Position numbers and translations under genes: made by a program | Assembly (NCBI GenBank): GCA_038405045.1 | Contig: JBBZIV010000001.1 | Span: 310,001 to 374,000 of the forward strand | Origin: Sporobacter sp038405045 | GTDB lineage: Bacteria > Bacillota > Clostridia > Oscillospirales > Oscillospiraceae | Length of the DNA: 64,000 nt | Direction: 5' to 3' | Notes under the pieces: model-generated | What the model saw: only the letters and a program-made list of their open reading frames with translations | The model's database searches: none | Told to the model about the DNA's origin: nothing | Shown here: positions 36,242 to 44,063 of the stretch, piece by piece | How positions within the stretch are numbered: the stretch's first letter is position 1 | Layout of the letters: each line of letters opens with the position of its first letter

Positions 36242-37561
36242 ATGAAATTATCCGGCAATAAGAGAAACGGCCGCTACTTGAAGAAAACGTCGGCGCAGCC
36301 GCCGCGCGTCAGCGGGCAAAGATATGAAACGGCTCCGGACCCCGGGGTCCAGAAAGCTGTCAGGAAGAAAAAGAAGCGGCGTAGAGCCGCGCGCATCCTG
36401 ATCGCTGTTTTGTTGATTCTAATCACACTTACCTCTGTCGTTTACGGCTACATTCGCCTCAACGTGAAAGCGCCAGTAGTCAGTTTGGTCAAAAAGCCGA
36501 ACAGCACGACGACGGACGGCTCGGCGCCCAACGTCTCCAGCGGCAGGAAGGCCAATCAGTATACGTTTGCCATCCTCGGTGTCAGCGGCGGCAATACCGA
36601 CACGATTATGGTCGCCAATTTTGATGCCGACACGCACAAGCTCAATGTCGTTAGTATCCCGCGTGATACGCTCGTCAATGTCTCGTGGTCTGTCAAAAAG
36701 GCAAACTCCCTGTATCCGCATGGCGGGGTTGACGGTGTCATCAACGGCCTGACCGACCTTTTGGGCTTCCAGGTAGATTTTTATATGCTGATTGACACAG
36801 AGGCATTCCGCGAGCTAGTCGACGCCGTCGGCGGCATCGATTTCGATGTGCCGAAGGATATGAAATACAACGACCCAGAGCAGAACCTGCATATTAACTT
36901 AAAAGCCGGCATGCAGCATTTAGACGGTGATACGGCCGAGCAGCTTGTCCGCTGCCGCAGTGTCTATCCGAATGCTGACATCGGCCGTATCTCGACGCAG
37001 CATGACTTTTTGATGGCGGCTGCCGAGCAGGTGATCCAGAAGCAAAATCAGCTCAACCTGACGGAGCTCATCAACATTTTCCTCAAATACGTGCAGACGG
37101 ATTTGAAATCCGGCAATCTTCTGTGGTTTGCCAAGGAATTTTATAAGACGGATATCAAAAATGTCGAGTTTTCAACGCTGCCCGCCAATGATTACGACTC
37201 GATTAACAATTCGTCATACGTCACAATTTACGTTGACGAATGGCTCCAGCTCATTAACGAAAAACTCAATCCGTTTACTGAAGATATCAAGGAAAGTGAA
37301 CTGAACATTTTAACACGTAACGCTTCCGGCACGCTCTATTCCACGAGCGGCGTGTACGCCGGGAACGCAAGTTGGGGCGGCAGCGCCAAGACGAACACGA
37401 CGACGTCGCCGAGCACCAGTCCAAAGACAAGTACGAGTCCAAGCACCAGCCCAAAAACGAGTACCAGTCCCAAGACGAGCACGAGCCCAAGCACGAGCCC
37501 GAAAACGAGCACGAGCCCGAAGACGAGCACGAGTCCGGCTGGGACATCCCCCACGACGTAA
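36242..37561 (+). CDS. LytR-CpsA-Psr (LCP) family protein
   Basis: 439 residues. A strongly basic N-terminus (KKKKRRRAAR) precedes one membrane segment (about 50-70). The LCP domain follows: DTIMVANFDADTHKLNVVSIP then RDTLV, HGGVDGVINGL, and LVRCRSVYPNADIGRISTQ. LCP enzymes transfer glycopolymers such as teichoic acids onto peptidoglycan. The last ~55 residues are a tandem TSPSTSPKTS-type repeat, encoded by near-identical 18/36-base units. It lies between nadD/yqeK and rsfS, the usual place in Clostridia. Confidence 0.92.
   Translation: MKLSGNKRNGRYLKKTSAQPPRVSGQRYETAPDPGVQKAVRKKKKRRRAARILIAVLLILITLTSVVYGYIRLNVKAPVVSLVKKPNSTTTDGSAPNVSSGRKANQYTFAILGVSGGNTDTIMVANFDADTHKLNVVSIPRDTLVNVSWSVKKANSLYPHGGVDGVINGLTDLLGFQVDFYMLIDTEAFRELVDAVGGIDFDVPKDMKYNDPEQNLHINLKAGMQHLDGDTAEQLVRCRSVYPNADIGRISTQHDFLMAAAEQVIQKQNQLNLTELINIFLKYVQTDLKSGNLLWFAKEFYKTDIKNVEFSTLPANDYDSINNSSYVTIYVDEWLQLINEKLNPFTEDIKESELNILTRNASGTLYSTSGVYAGNASWGGSAKTNTTTSPSTSPKTSTSPSTSPKTSTSPKTSTSPSTSPKTSTSPKTSTSPAGTSPTT
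37400..37545 (+). repeat. Tandem Ser/Thr/Pro-coding repeat in LCP gene
   Basis: Degenerate short-period repeat with units such as ACGAGCACGAGCCCGAAG, giving alternating TSP-S/K-T peptides. The period is a multiple of three, so copy changes would keep the frame. The array is confined to the 3' end of the LCP gene. Confidence 0.75.
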
Positions 37562-37637
37562 TCAGGGCGGCCGGCTGGCGGCCATAGCCCGCTCACGGGG
37601 AAATGACATTTCACAAATGAAAGGATTGGTCGCATTC

Positions 37638-38021
37638 ATGCTGACATCTTTGGAGCTTGCAGAGCTTGCCGTCCGTGTGCTGGACAGTAAAAAGGCCAAG
37701 GACATCAAGGTGCTTGAGACACGGGACGTTACCGTGTTGGCAGATTATTTCATCCTCTGCACGGCGAGCTCCACAACACAGGTTAAAACGCTGTCCGACG
37801 AGGTTGATAAGGCCCTGTCCGAAAAGGGTGACCACCCGCTTCGGACGGAGGGCTACCGTGGCGGCGGGTGGGTGCTCGTCGACTTCGGGGCCGTCGTTGT
37901 GCATATCTTTTTAAAAGATATCCGGGAATTTTATTCCCTGGAGCGCTTGTGGCGCGACGCCCGAGAGATTGACATCTCAGCGTGGACCATACCGGATGAG
38001 ACAGAAAAAGGACTGGTTTGA
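37638..38021 (+). CDS. rsfS: Ribosomal silencing factor RsfS
   Basis: 127 residues from ATG at 37638 (MLTSLELAELAV). The family core DYFILCTASSTTQVKTLSDEV, GYRGGGWVLVDFGAVVVHIF and REFYSLERLW is intact. RsfS binds L14 and keeps subunits apart in poor conditions. An ATG at 37617 is in frame, but its only upstream support is weak; AAAGGA at 37620-37625 favours the later start, though the spacing is long (12 bases). The stop overlaps the leuS start. Confidence 0.92.
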   Translation: MLTSLELAELAVRVLDSKKAKDIKVLETRDVTVLADYFILCTASSTTQVKTLSDEVDKALSEKGDHPLRTEGYRGGGWVLVDFGAVVVHIFLKDIREFYSLERLWRDAREIDISAWTIPDETEKGLV

Positions 38022-40426
38022 TGAAATACGATTTTGCCCGGCTTGAGAAAAAGTGGCAGGAGATATGGGAAGAAAAAAAGATATACGCGGCGGCGGACAA
38101 AGGGGATAAGCCGAAGTTCTACGGGCTTGTCGAATTCCCCTATCCCTCTGGGGAGGGGCTGCACGTCGGCCACCCGCGCCCCTATACGGCGATGGATATC
38201 GTCACGCGTAAGCGGCGGATGCAGGGCTATAACGTCTTGTTCCCAATCGGGTTTGACGCGTTCGGCCTCCCGACGGAAAACTACGCCATTAAAAACAAAA
38301 TCCACCCCGCGATTGTCACGAAAAAGAATATTGCCCGCTTCACCGAGCAGCTTAAAATGCTTGGTTACGGCTTTGATTGGGACCGTGTTGTCGATACGAC
38401 AGACCCGCTTTATTATAAGTGGACGCAGTGGATCTTTTTAAAGCTTTTTGAAAACGGCCTAGCTTATAAGGCCTCCATGCCGGTCAACTGGTGTACGTCA
38501 TGCAAGTGTGTCCTCGCGAACGAAGAGGTTGTCAATGGCGTCTGTGAGCGCTGCGGGGCCGATGTCGTCCGGCGCGAGAAGAGCCAGTGGATGCTGAAAA
38601 TCACGCAGTATGCTCAAAGGCTTATTGACGATTTGGACGATCTCGACTATATCGAGCGCGTGAAGATACAGCAGAAGAACTGGATCGGCCGTTCTACGGG
38701 TGCGGAGGTCGATTTCCAGACGACGGCTGACGATGCGTTGCGTGTTTATACAACGCGGCCCGATACGCTTTTTGGGGCAACCTACATGGTCGTCTCACCG
38801 GAGCATGCGCTCGTCAAAAAATGGCTGCCGAAGCTGTCAAACAGTGGTGATGTCGCAGCCTATCAGGATGCCGCATCGAAAAAGTCCGACTTTGAACGCA
38901 CGGAGATGGCTAAGGAGAAGACGGGCGTCGAGCTGAAGGGCGTCCGCGCCATAAACCCCGTCACCGGCGGGGAAATTCCAATTTTCATTTCCGATTACGT
39001 CCTGGCGACGTACGGCACCGGCGCCATTATGGCCGTTCCTGGCCACGACACACGCGACTGGGAGTTTGCCAAAAAGTTCGCTCTGCCGATTATTGAGGTT
39101 GTCGCGGGCGGGGATATTGAAAAAGAGGCGTTTACCGACTGCGAAACGGGCATCATGGTCAATTCCGGTTTCTTAAACGGCCTGCCGGTCGAGGAGGCCA
39201 AGGTTAAAATCACGGCGTGGCTGACGGACAAAGGCCTCGGTGAAAAAAAGGTCAATTACAAGCTGCGCGACTGGGTCTTTTCACGCCAGCGCTACTGGGG
39301 TGAGCCGATTCCGATCGTCCATTGTGAAAAATGCGGCTACGTTGCGCTGCCGGAAGCCGAGCTGCCGCTCTTATTGCCGGACGTTGAGAATTATGAAACG
39401 ACCGACACGGGCGAAAGCCCCCTCGCCGCTATGACGGACTGGATTGAGACAACGTGCCCCACATGCGGTGGGGTCGCCCACCGCGAAACGGATACGATGC
39501 CCCAATGGGCGGGCTCCAGCTGGTACTTCCTGCGGTACGCCGACCCGCACAATAACGCATCGCTTGCGTCCAAAGAAGCGCTCGACTACTGGACGCCGGT
39601 CGACTGGTATAACGGCGGTATGGAGCATACAACGCTCCACTTGCTCTACTCGCGCTTCTGGCACAAATTCCTCTTTGACATCGGTGTCGTGCCGACGAGC
39701 GAGCCCTACGCCAAGCGGACGAGCCACGGCATGATCCTTGGGGAGGACGGGCAGAAAATGTCCAAGTCCCGCGGCAACGTCATTAATCCCAACGACATCG
39801 TCCGCGAATTCGGCGCCGACACGCTGCGCCTGTACATCATGTTCATCGGTGATTTTGAAAAGGCGGCGCCCTGGTCGTCAAACGCTGTCAAGGGCTGCAA
39901 GCGCTTTTTAGACCGCGTCTGGAACCTCTCGGAAAAAAAGCTCAACGGCGACACAAGCTATTCAGAGGCCAATGAGCGCGCCATTCACCGTGCCATCAAA
40001 AAAGTCGGCGACGACATCGAGAACATGAAGTTTAACACCGCCATCGCAACGCTGATGGCACTTGTGAACGACTTTTATGAAAAAGCGCCGTCCCGCGGCG
40101 ATATCAAGGCGCTTTTAGCGCTTGTTGCGCCGTTTGCCCCGCATATTACCGAAGAGCTGTGGGAGATTCAGGGCTTCGGCGGCTTTGCTGCAAAGACGCC
40201 CTGGCCCGATTATGACGAGAGCAAGACCGTCGAGAGCGAGCGGGAGATCGCCGTTCAGGTCGGCGGCAAGCTGAAAACGACTGTCAAAGTTCCGCAGGAT
40301 GCCGACGACGACACGGTTTTAGCGGCGGCCAAAGCAGATGAAAAAATCGCAAAACTCATGGAGGGCAAGGAAATCATCCGGACGATTATCGTCAAAAACA
40401 AGCTCATTAACCTCATCGTGAAATAG
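38021..40426 (+). CDS. leuS: Leucyl-tRNA synthetase
   Basis: 801 residues, class I. The HIGH motif appears as HVGHPRPYTAMD near residue 45, KMSKSRGNVINPNDIV near residue 580, and an editing CP1 domain lies between (TTRPDTLFGATYM, GTGAIMAVPGHDTRDWEFA). A Cys4-type site (CTSCKCV...CERCGA) resembles the zinc module of bacterial LeuRS. It is coupled to rsfS by a shared base (TGATG). No T-box leader is present. Confidence 0.96.
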   Translation: MKYDFARLEKKWQEIWEEKKIYAAADKGDKPKFYGLVEFPYPSGEGLHVGHPRPYTAMDIVTRKRRMQGYNVLFPIGFDAFGLPTENYAIKNKIHPAIVTKKNIARFTEQLKMLGYGFDWDRVVDTTDPLYYKWTQWIFLKLFENGLAYKASMPVNWCTSCKCVLANEEVVNGVCERCGADVVRREKSQWMLKITQYAQRLIDDLDDLDYIERVKIQQKNWIGRSTGAEVDFQTTADDALRVYTTRPDTLFGATYMVVSPEHALVKKWLPKLSNSGDVAAYQDAASKKSDFERTEMAKEKTGVELKGVRAINPVTGGEIPIFISDYVLATYGTGAIMAVPGHDTRDWEFAKKFALPIIEVVAGGDIEKEAFTDCETGIMVNSGFLNGLPVEEAKVKITAWLTDKGLGEKKVNYKLRDWVFSRQRYWGEPIPIVHCEKCGYVALPEAELPLLLPDVENYETTDTGESPLAAMTDWIETTCPTCGGVAHRETDTMPQWAGSSWYFLRYADPHNNASLASKEALDYWTPVDWYNGGMEHTTLHLLYSRFWHKFLFDIGVVPTSEPYAKRTSHGMILGEDGQKMSKSRGNVINPNDIVREFGADTLRLYIMFIGDFEKAAPWSSNAVKGCKRFLDRVWNLSEKKLNGDTSYSEANERAIHRAIKKVGDDIENMKFNTAIATLMALVNDFYEKAPSRGDIKALLALVAPFAPHITEELWEIQGFGGFAAKTPWPDYDESKTVESEREIAVQVGGKLKTTVKVPQDADDDTVLAAAKADEKIAKLMEGKEIIRTIIVKNKLINLIVK

Positions 40427-40457
40427 TCCCGCGCCATCCATGGCTGATAAAATCATG

Positions 40458-40486
40458 TTGACAATATCGGCCTTTCAAACTATAAT
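40458..40486 (+). promoter_or_regulatory. Perfect consensus promoter for rpsU
   Basis: TTGACA (40458-40463), 17 bases, TATAAT (40481-40486): 12 of 12 consensus positions, 70 bases before rpsU. Confidence 0.9.
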
Positions 40487-40558
40487 AAAAATGTTGAAGC
40501 CATACAAATGGCCCTTAAAACGTGCTGAAAAGCGCGTATTTGGAGGGAGGGAAGTTTA

Positions 40559-40747
40559 ATGTCGGAAGTCCATGTCAAGGATAATGAATCCCTGGATAGT
40601 GCCTTAAAAAGATTTAAGCGCAACTGTGCCAAATCCGGAGTGCTCTCAGATCTCAGAAAAAAAGAGTACTATCAGAGTCCCAGCGTCAAGCGCCGCAAGA
40701 AATCAGAAGCGGCCAGAAAAAACAAGAATAAGAAGTTTTACTCATAA
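40559..40747 (+). CDS. rpsU: 30S ribosomal protein S21
   Basis: 62 residues, very basic: SEVHVKDNESLDSALKRFKR then RKKEYYQSPSVKRRKKSEAAR. S21 is a late-binding small-subunit protein near the mRNA exit. It has a strong Shine-Dalgarno run (GGAGGGAGGGAAG), its own consensus promoter and a terminator, so it is a one-gene unit. Confidence 0.97.
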   Translation: MSEVHVKDNESLDSALKRFKRNCAKSGVLSDLRKKEYYQSPSVKRRKKSEAARKNKNKKFYS

Positions 40748-40754
40748 GATGTTA

Positions 40755-40791
40755 AACCGGACTGTCTGGGCAGTCCGGTTGCTGTTTTTTT
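40755..40791 (+). terminator. Terminator after rpsU
   Basis: 10-bp stem AACCGGACTG/CAGTCCGGTT (40755-40764 with 40771-40780), loop of 6, then GCTG and seven T (40785-40791). Confidence 0.85.
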
Positions 40792-40815
40792 GTCGATTTT
40801 TGTGCGTCTGCTGTT

Positions 40816-40914
40816 TTAGCAGGGAACGTTATCCTTGTCGTCCTTATTTAAAAACAGGAGGACAAAAACGATGACCGCCACCCAGATCCATATACTGTTC
40901 TTTTCGAAAAACAT
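40816..40914 (-). CDS. Small single-span membrane protein, 32 residues
   Basis: A short minus-strand frame not reported by length-limited gene finders. It reads MFFEKNSIWIWVAVIVF, a Val/Leu/Phe run, then the charged end NKDDKDNVPC. GGAGGT lies 7 bases before the ATG, an ideal ribosome site. One membrane helix spans about residues 8-22. Tiny hydrophobic proteins of this look are common in Clostridia and often unannotated; I know no function for it. It is convergent with rpsU. Confidence 0.6.
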   Translation of the reverse strand: MFFEKNSIWIWVAVIVFVLLFLNKDDKDNVPC

Positions 40915-41081
40915 CTCTCTTACCTCCGATATGTAGTGTCAAATTCACCCTGATACAGTCTACGCCGGGGGCATCATTTCGTTGTCTCGTCCTGTGAGTA
41001 AGTCACATTGGCGCTCTATCGGCTTATCCGCCGCCTGTCGGCGACAGAGTCGACCGACAAAATACAGCTGAGATGTCTGTA

Positions 41082-41110
41082 TTGACAGGAATACTGATAT
41101 GACATATTAT
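41082..41110 (+). promoter_or_regulatory. Promoter for the AT-rich lipoprotein gene
   Basis: TTGACA (41082-41087), 17 bases, TATTAT (41105-41110): 11 of 12 consensus positions. Transcription would begin near 41117, which rules out the upstream ATG at 41099 as the start for this transcript. Confidence 0.65.
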
Positions 41111-41146
41111 TCAATTAATGGTTCAAATTATCGGACGAAATGTAGG

Positions 41147-42094
41147 ATGAGTTATGAAGACATTGTCAAAGAAATGTTTTTTGCCGTAACAGTGTTTTTA
41201 CTTCTTCTGATTTTGTGCGGATGCGCAGAAAAAACCATTAAAACGGTTGCTCCGGTACCTACGGCAAGTTCAAGCAGTCAGAATATTCCTAATTGGCACT
41301 ATGATTTGATGAAGGACGGTCTTTATCGAACAGATCAAAATTCAGGGAAGACGGTCAGAATCAGTGATCAAGAACTTTTCTCAGAAATAATTTTGACAGA
41401 TGATTGGATCTATTTTAATGATAACAATAGCTTGTATCGAATGAATAATGAGAACAAGCGAGAGTTAATATTAAATGAAAACTGTGGTTGCTTAAGCCTT
41501 AATAACGGTTGGCTTTACTATGTAAGCAAAAATAATGTTTTTAAGATAAAACCCGATGGTAGCGGTAAAATACAAGTTCTCAAAAGTGAATGCAGCTGGA
41601 TGGTGCTCTCAGATAAGTACATATTTTATACTCTAAATATACCTATTGATGTTGAGGATTATCTTGATGATGGCCCACCATTACCAATTGGAGAATTACA
41701 TCGGGTAGATTTGAACGGACAAAATGACGTGAATATAGGCGTGTTGATTACGGATCTTAGCGCCTATAAAAACATTATATATTTTTCGGATTCAGCCGAT
41801 AACTTTTTTTATTCCATGAATCCAGAAACACTTGATAAAACTATTGTTTATAAAAGATACTGGATCGAAGAGCCCTGTTTTTGCGACGATTATGTTTTTT
41901 TTGACAGTGACCATATTTTTTATAGGCTATCTCTTACAGAAGGGACGATTACACAATTAACAAAAGCTTTTGGGATTTCCTGCCGTGGTGTGTTTGATGG
42001 GTATGCTTATGTTGATATTAGTGGTGTCGATCCGAATGAAGATGGCTTATACAGAATGAAAATTGATGGAGTCGACTTGGAAAAACTGAAATAG
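41147..42094 (+). CDS. DUF5050-like beta-propeller lipoprotein, probable frameshift in signal peptide
   Basis: About 315 residues in an AT-rich islet unlike its neighbours. Near the N-terminus is a hydrophobic run ending LILCGCAEK, a plausible lipobox. The body has repeated WIYFNDNNSLYRMN, WLYYVSKNNVFKI, YIFYT, IIYFSDS and YVFFDSDHIFYRL units, a propeller pattern like DUF5050 proteins. In the open frame the residues before the hydrophobic run are acidic (MSYEDIVKEM), unusual for a signal peptide. An out-of-frame ATG at 41154, after AGGATGA, reads MKTLSKKCF; adding one T to the T6 tract at 41177-41182 would fuse it to the hydrophobic run as a normal lipoprotein signal. Function unknown. Confidence 0.65.
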   Translation: MSYEDIVKEMFFAVTVFLLLLILCGCAEKTIKTVAPVPTASSSSQNIPNWHYDLMKDGLYRTDQNSGKTVRISDQELFSEIILTDDWIYFNDNNSLYRMNNENKRELILNENCGCLSLNNGWLYYVSKNNVFKIKPDGSGKIQVLKSECSWMVLSDKYIFYTLNIPIDVEDYLDDGPPLPIGELHRVDLNGQNDVNIGVLITDLSAYKNIIYFSDSADNFFYSMNPETLDKTIVYKRYWIEEPCFCDDYVFFDSDHIFYRLSLTEGTITQLTKAFGISCRGVFDGYAYVDISGVDPNEDGLYRMKIDGVDLEKLK

Positions 42095-42101
42095 CGGGTG
42101 G

Positions 42102-42132
42102 ATAAGCCATTTTGAAGATGGTTGCTTATTTT
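42102..42132 (+). terminator. Weak terminator after lipoprotein gene
   Basis: Bulged stem ATAAG-CCAT / ATGG-(TTG)-CTTAT (42102-42110 with 42118-42129) followed by TTTTC. The bulge makes this uncertain. Confidence 0.35.
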
Positions 42133-42224
42133 CGCGTAGGGGAAAAATATCAATTGGATAAATATGCTATTTGTTCGAGATAATTGATAGAAGCGAATTA
42201 GATTGCTTATCGCTCATTTATAAC

Positions 42225-42252
42225 AAAAAAGCAGCCCAAATTGGGCTGCTTT
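42225..42252 (-). terminator. Terminator of tRNA-Arg
   Basis: Read on the minus strand: 10-bp stem (42243-42252 with 42228-42237) with a 5-base loop, followed by a T run (complement of A 42225-42230). It starts a few bases after the tRNA 3' end. Confidence 0.75.
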
Positions 42253-42257
42253 GCTGC

Positions 42258-42334
42258 TGGCACGCCTGGAGGGACTCGAACCCCCGGTCTCGCGGTTCGT
42301 AGCCGCGCACTCTATCCGGCTGAGCTACAGGCGC
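42258..42334 (-). tRNA. tRNA-Arg (anticodon ACG)
   Basis: 77 bases with CCA encoded (42258-42260). Acceptor stem GCGCCTG/CAGGCGT with a G.U first pair, D-arm containing AGCTCAGCCGGATAGAG, anticodon loop CTACGAA giving ACG (read as inosine after deamination), and T-arm GGGGGTTCGAGTCCC. It is transcribed alone on the minus strand and bounds the AT-rich islet that holds the lipoprotein gene. Confidence 0.95.
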
Positions 42335-42349
42335 ATACGGCACTTTGGT

Positions 42350-42378
42350 ATAGTAGCATACCGGCCGGAAAATTGCAA
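42350..42378 (-). promoter_or_regulatory. Promoter for tRNA-Arg
   Basis: On the minus strand: TTGCAA (42378-42373), 17 bases, TACTAT (42355-42350). Both hexamers match 4 of 6; the distance to the tRNA is 15 bases. Confidence 0.45.
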
Positions 42379-42458
42379 GCGGAAATTACAGTTTCGAGCG
42401 GATTCTTTTGTTGCCGTGCAAAATGGCGCGATTCACCGGTTTTTAGAGACTTCTTGTA

Positions 42459-42487
42459 TTGACCGGGGGAACGTCACTCTGTATAAT
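42459..42487 (+). promoter_or_regulatory. Promoter for dCMP deaminase gene
   Basis: TTGACC (42459-42464), 17 bases, TATAAT (42482-42487): 11 of 12 consensus positions, 44 bases before the ATG. Confidence 0.75.
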
Positions 42488-42531
42488 ATTAGAAAATCAA
42501 GCGGAATAATGTCGTGTGGGGGGCAACTGTC

Positions 42532-43014
42532 ATGAAACGCAAGGACAAGGAAAATTATTACCTCGATATTGCCGAGACGGTTTTGGAGCGGTCGACATGC
42601 ATGCGGCGTCAATACGGCGCCATAATCGTCTTGAACGACGAGATTGTATCAACCGGTTATAACGGCGCGCCACGCGGCAGGAAAAACTGCGACGATCTGG
42701 AATACTGCACCCGGGAGAGCCTCAAAATCCCCAGCGGTGAGCGCTACGAGCTTTGCCGCAGCGTCCACGCCGAGGCAAACGCCATTGTATCAGCGGCGCG
42801 CCGCGATATCATCGGCGCAACGCTCTACCTCGTCGGTCTGGAAACATCGACAGGAGAATACATTAATGGGACGACACCGTGTACGATGTGCCGTCGGCTC
42901 ATTATCAACGCCGGGATATCCAAAGTGGTCTGCCGCCTGCGGAAAGACGCTTTTTCCGTCACCCACGTACGTGACTGGGTGTTTAATGACGACTCGCTTC
43001 CGGCGATTTTATAG
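42532..43014 (+). CDS. Deoxycytidylate deaminase family protein
   Basis: 160 residues of the zinc cytidine/dCMP deaminase fold. His79 and Glu81 in SVHAEANAI and the Cys117/Cys120 pair in PCTMC form the zinc and proton-transfer site; GAIIVLNDEIVSTGYNGAPRG is the typical dCMP-deaminase N-terminal block. It would turn dCMP to dUMP for thymidylate synthesis. ATG at 42532 is chosen; a GTG at 42514 is in frame but overlaps the G-rich ribosome site. Confidence 0.88.
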   Translation: MKRKDKENYYLDIAETVLERSTCMRRQYGAIIVLNDEIVSTGYNGAPRGRKNCDDLEYCTRESLKIPSGERYELCRSVHAEANAIVSAARRDIIGATLYLVGLETSTGEYINGTTPCTMCRRLIINAGISKVVCRLRKDAFSVTHVRDWVFNDDSLPAIL

Positions 43015-43119
43015 CAGAAAACAGCTGCCTATCGGCTGTGTGTCTTGCAATCCCGGTCCGTTTCAGCTATGATGGTGCCACGGCGGCTGCCGTGCGGCAC
43101 TGCCTGAGGAGTGGGGAAT

Positions 43120-43998
43120 ATGGAGAAGACGAAAAAACGTTTTGGTGACAGGAGAGACGGCAGGCTTCTGCGCTCACTCGACCCATTGTATAAATTCGCG
43201 CCGTTTATAATGAAGCTTAAAAACGACGCCAACAACAGCTTTGCCGACAGCATCGAGATCACGGAGGTTGACCGCTTTTTAAGGAAAAAGCGCGCCGAGG
43301 GGTATCCCGGCATGGGCATGCTGCACGTGTTCCTGTCCTCCTATGTCCGCGTTGTCAGTCAGAAACCGGCGCTCAACCGCTTTGTCGCCGGGCAGCGCAT
43401 TTACGCGCGTAACTGTATCGAGGTCGTTATGATGGTTAAGAAGGCCATGTCGACCGAGGCGGGTGAAACGTCCATCAAAGTCAAGCTTGACCCGCGCGAT
43501 ACGATTACCGACATCTATCATAAAATCAACGCCGAGATCGACAAAATCAAGGAAGGCGTGGAGGAGACGAATACGGACGGCGTCGCCGCGGCAATGATGA
43601 AGATTCCGCGTCTTATCTTAAAATTCCTCGTTTTTATTCTGAATATTTTCGATTATTACGGCATTCTGCCGCAGATGCTGGTGGATGCAAGCCCTTTCCA
43701 CGGCTCGCTCATTGTGACGGATCTCGGCTCGATTGGGATACCGCCCGTCTATCACCACCTGTACAACTTTGGCAACCTCCCGCTCTTCCTGGCGTTTGGG
43801 GCCAAACGCCGCGCGTTTGAAATGGAGGCCGACGGGAAGGTCGTCGAAAAGAAGTATATAGACTACACGCTTGTTTTAGACGAGCGCATCAGCGACGGGT
43901 TTTATTTCGCGCAGGTCTTTAAGTATTTCAAAAGCTTTATCCGCCATCCGCAGCAGCTGGACGTTCCGCCAGAGACGGTTTATCAGGATGTGGATTAA
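43120..43998 (+). CDS. 2-oxoacid dehydrogenase E2-like acyltransferase, catalytic His replaced
   Basis: 292 residues resembling only the catalytic domain of E2 acyltransferases and chloramphenicol acetyltransferase. There is no lipoyl or peripheral-binding domain and no E1/E3 gene nearby. Supporting blocks are PALNRFVAGQRIYARNCIEV, DASPFHGSLIVTDLGSIG and VLDERISDGFYFAQVF. In E2 proteins the last block has the active-site His (DHRxxDG); here that place is Glu, so normal acyl transfer is doubtful. Function unknown. ATG at 43120 has GAGGAG 9 bases upstream. Confidence 0.75.
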   Translation: MEKTKKRFGDRRDGRLLRSLDPLYKFAPFIMKLKNDANNSFADSIEITEVDRFLRKKRAEGYPGMGMLHVFLSSYVRVVSQKPALNRFVAGQRIYARNCIEVVMMVKKAMSTEAGETSIKVKLDPRDTITDIYHKINAEIDKIKEGVEETNTDGVAAAMMKIPRLILKFLVFILNIFDYYGILPQMLVDASPFHGSLIVTDLGSIGIPPVYHHLYNFGNLPLFLAFGAKRRAFEMEADGKVVEKKYIDYTLVLDERISDGFYFAQVFKYFKSFIRHPQQLDVPPETVYQDVD

Positions 43999-44063
43999 AA
44001 AGAAGCTCTGCGTTTGCGCCAATGCCTTTAAATGACTCTTTTGTATCTTGAAAGGAGATAAAC

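Noticed and set aside
37400..37545. CRISPR-like array
   Set aside because: The repeats are short, degenerate, in frame within a coding region and lack spacers; no cas genes are near.
38018..38023. TTG at 38018 as leuS start
   Set aside because: The ATG at 38021 has proper spacing from AAAAAGGA and shares a base with the rsfS stop.
41099..41146. ATG at 41099 as start of the lipoprotein gene
   Set aside because: It lies inside the best promoter, upstream of the predicted transcript start, and gives a non-signal-like N-terminus.
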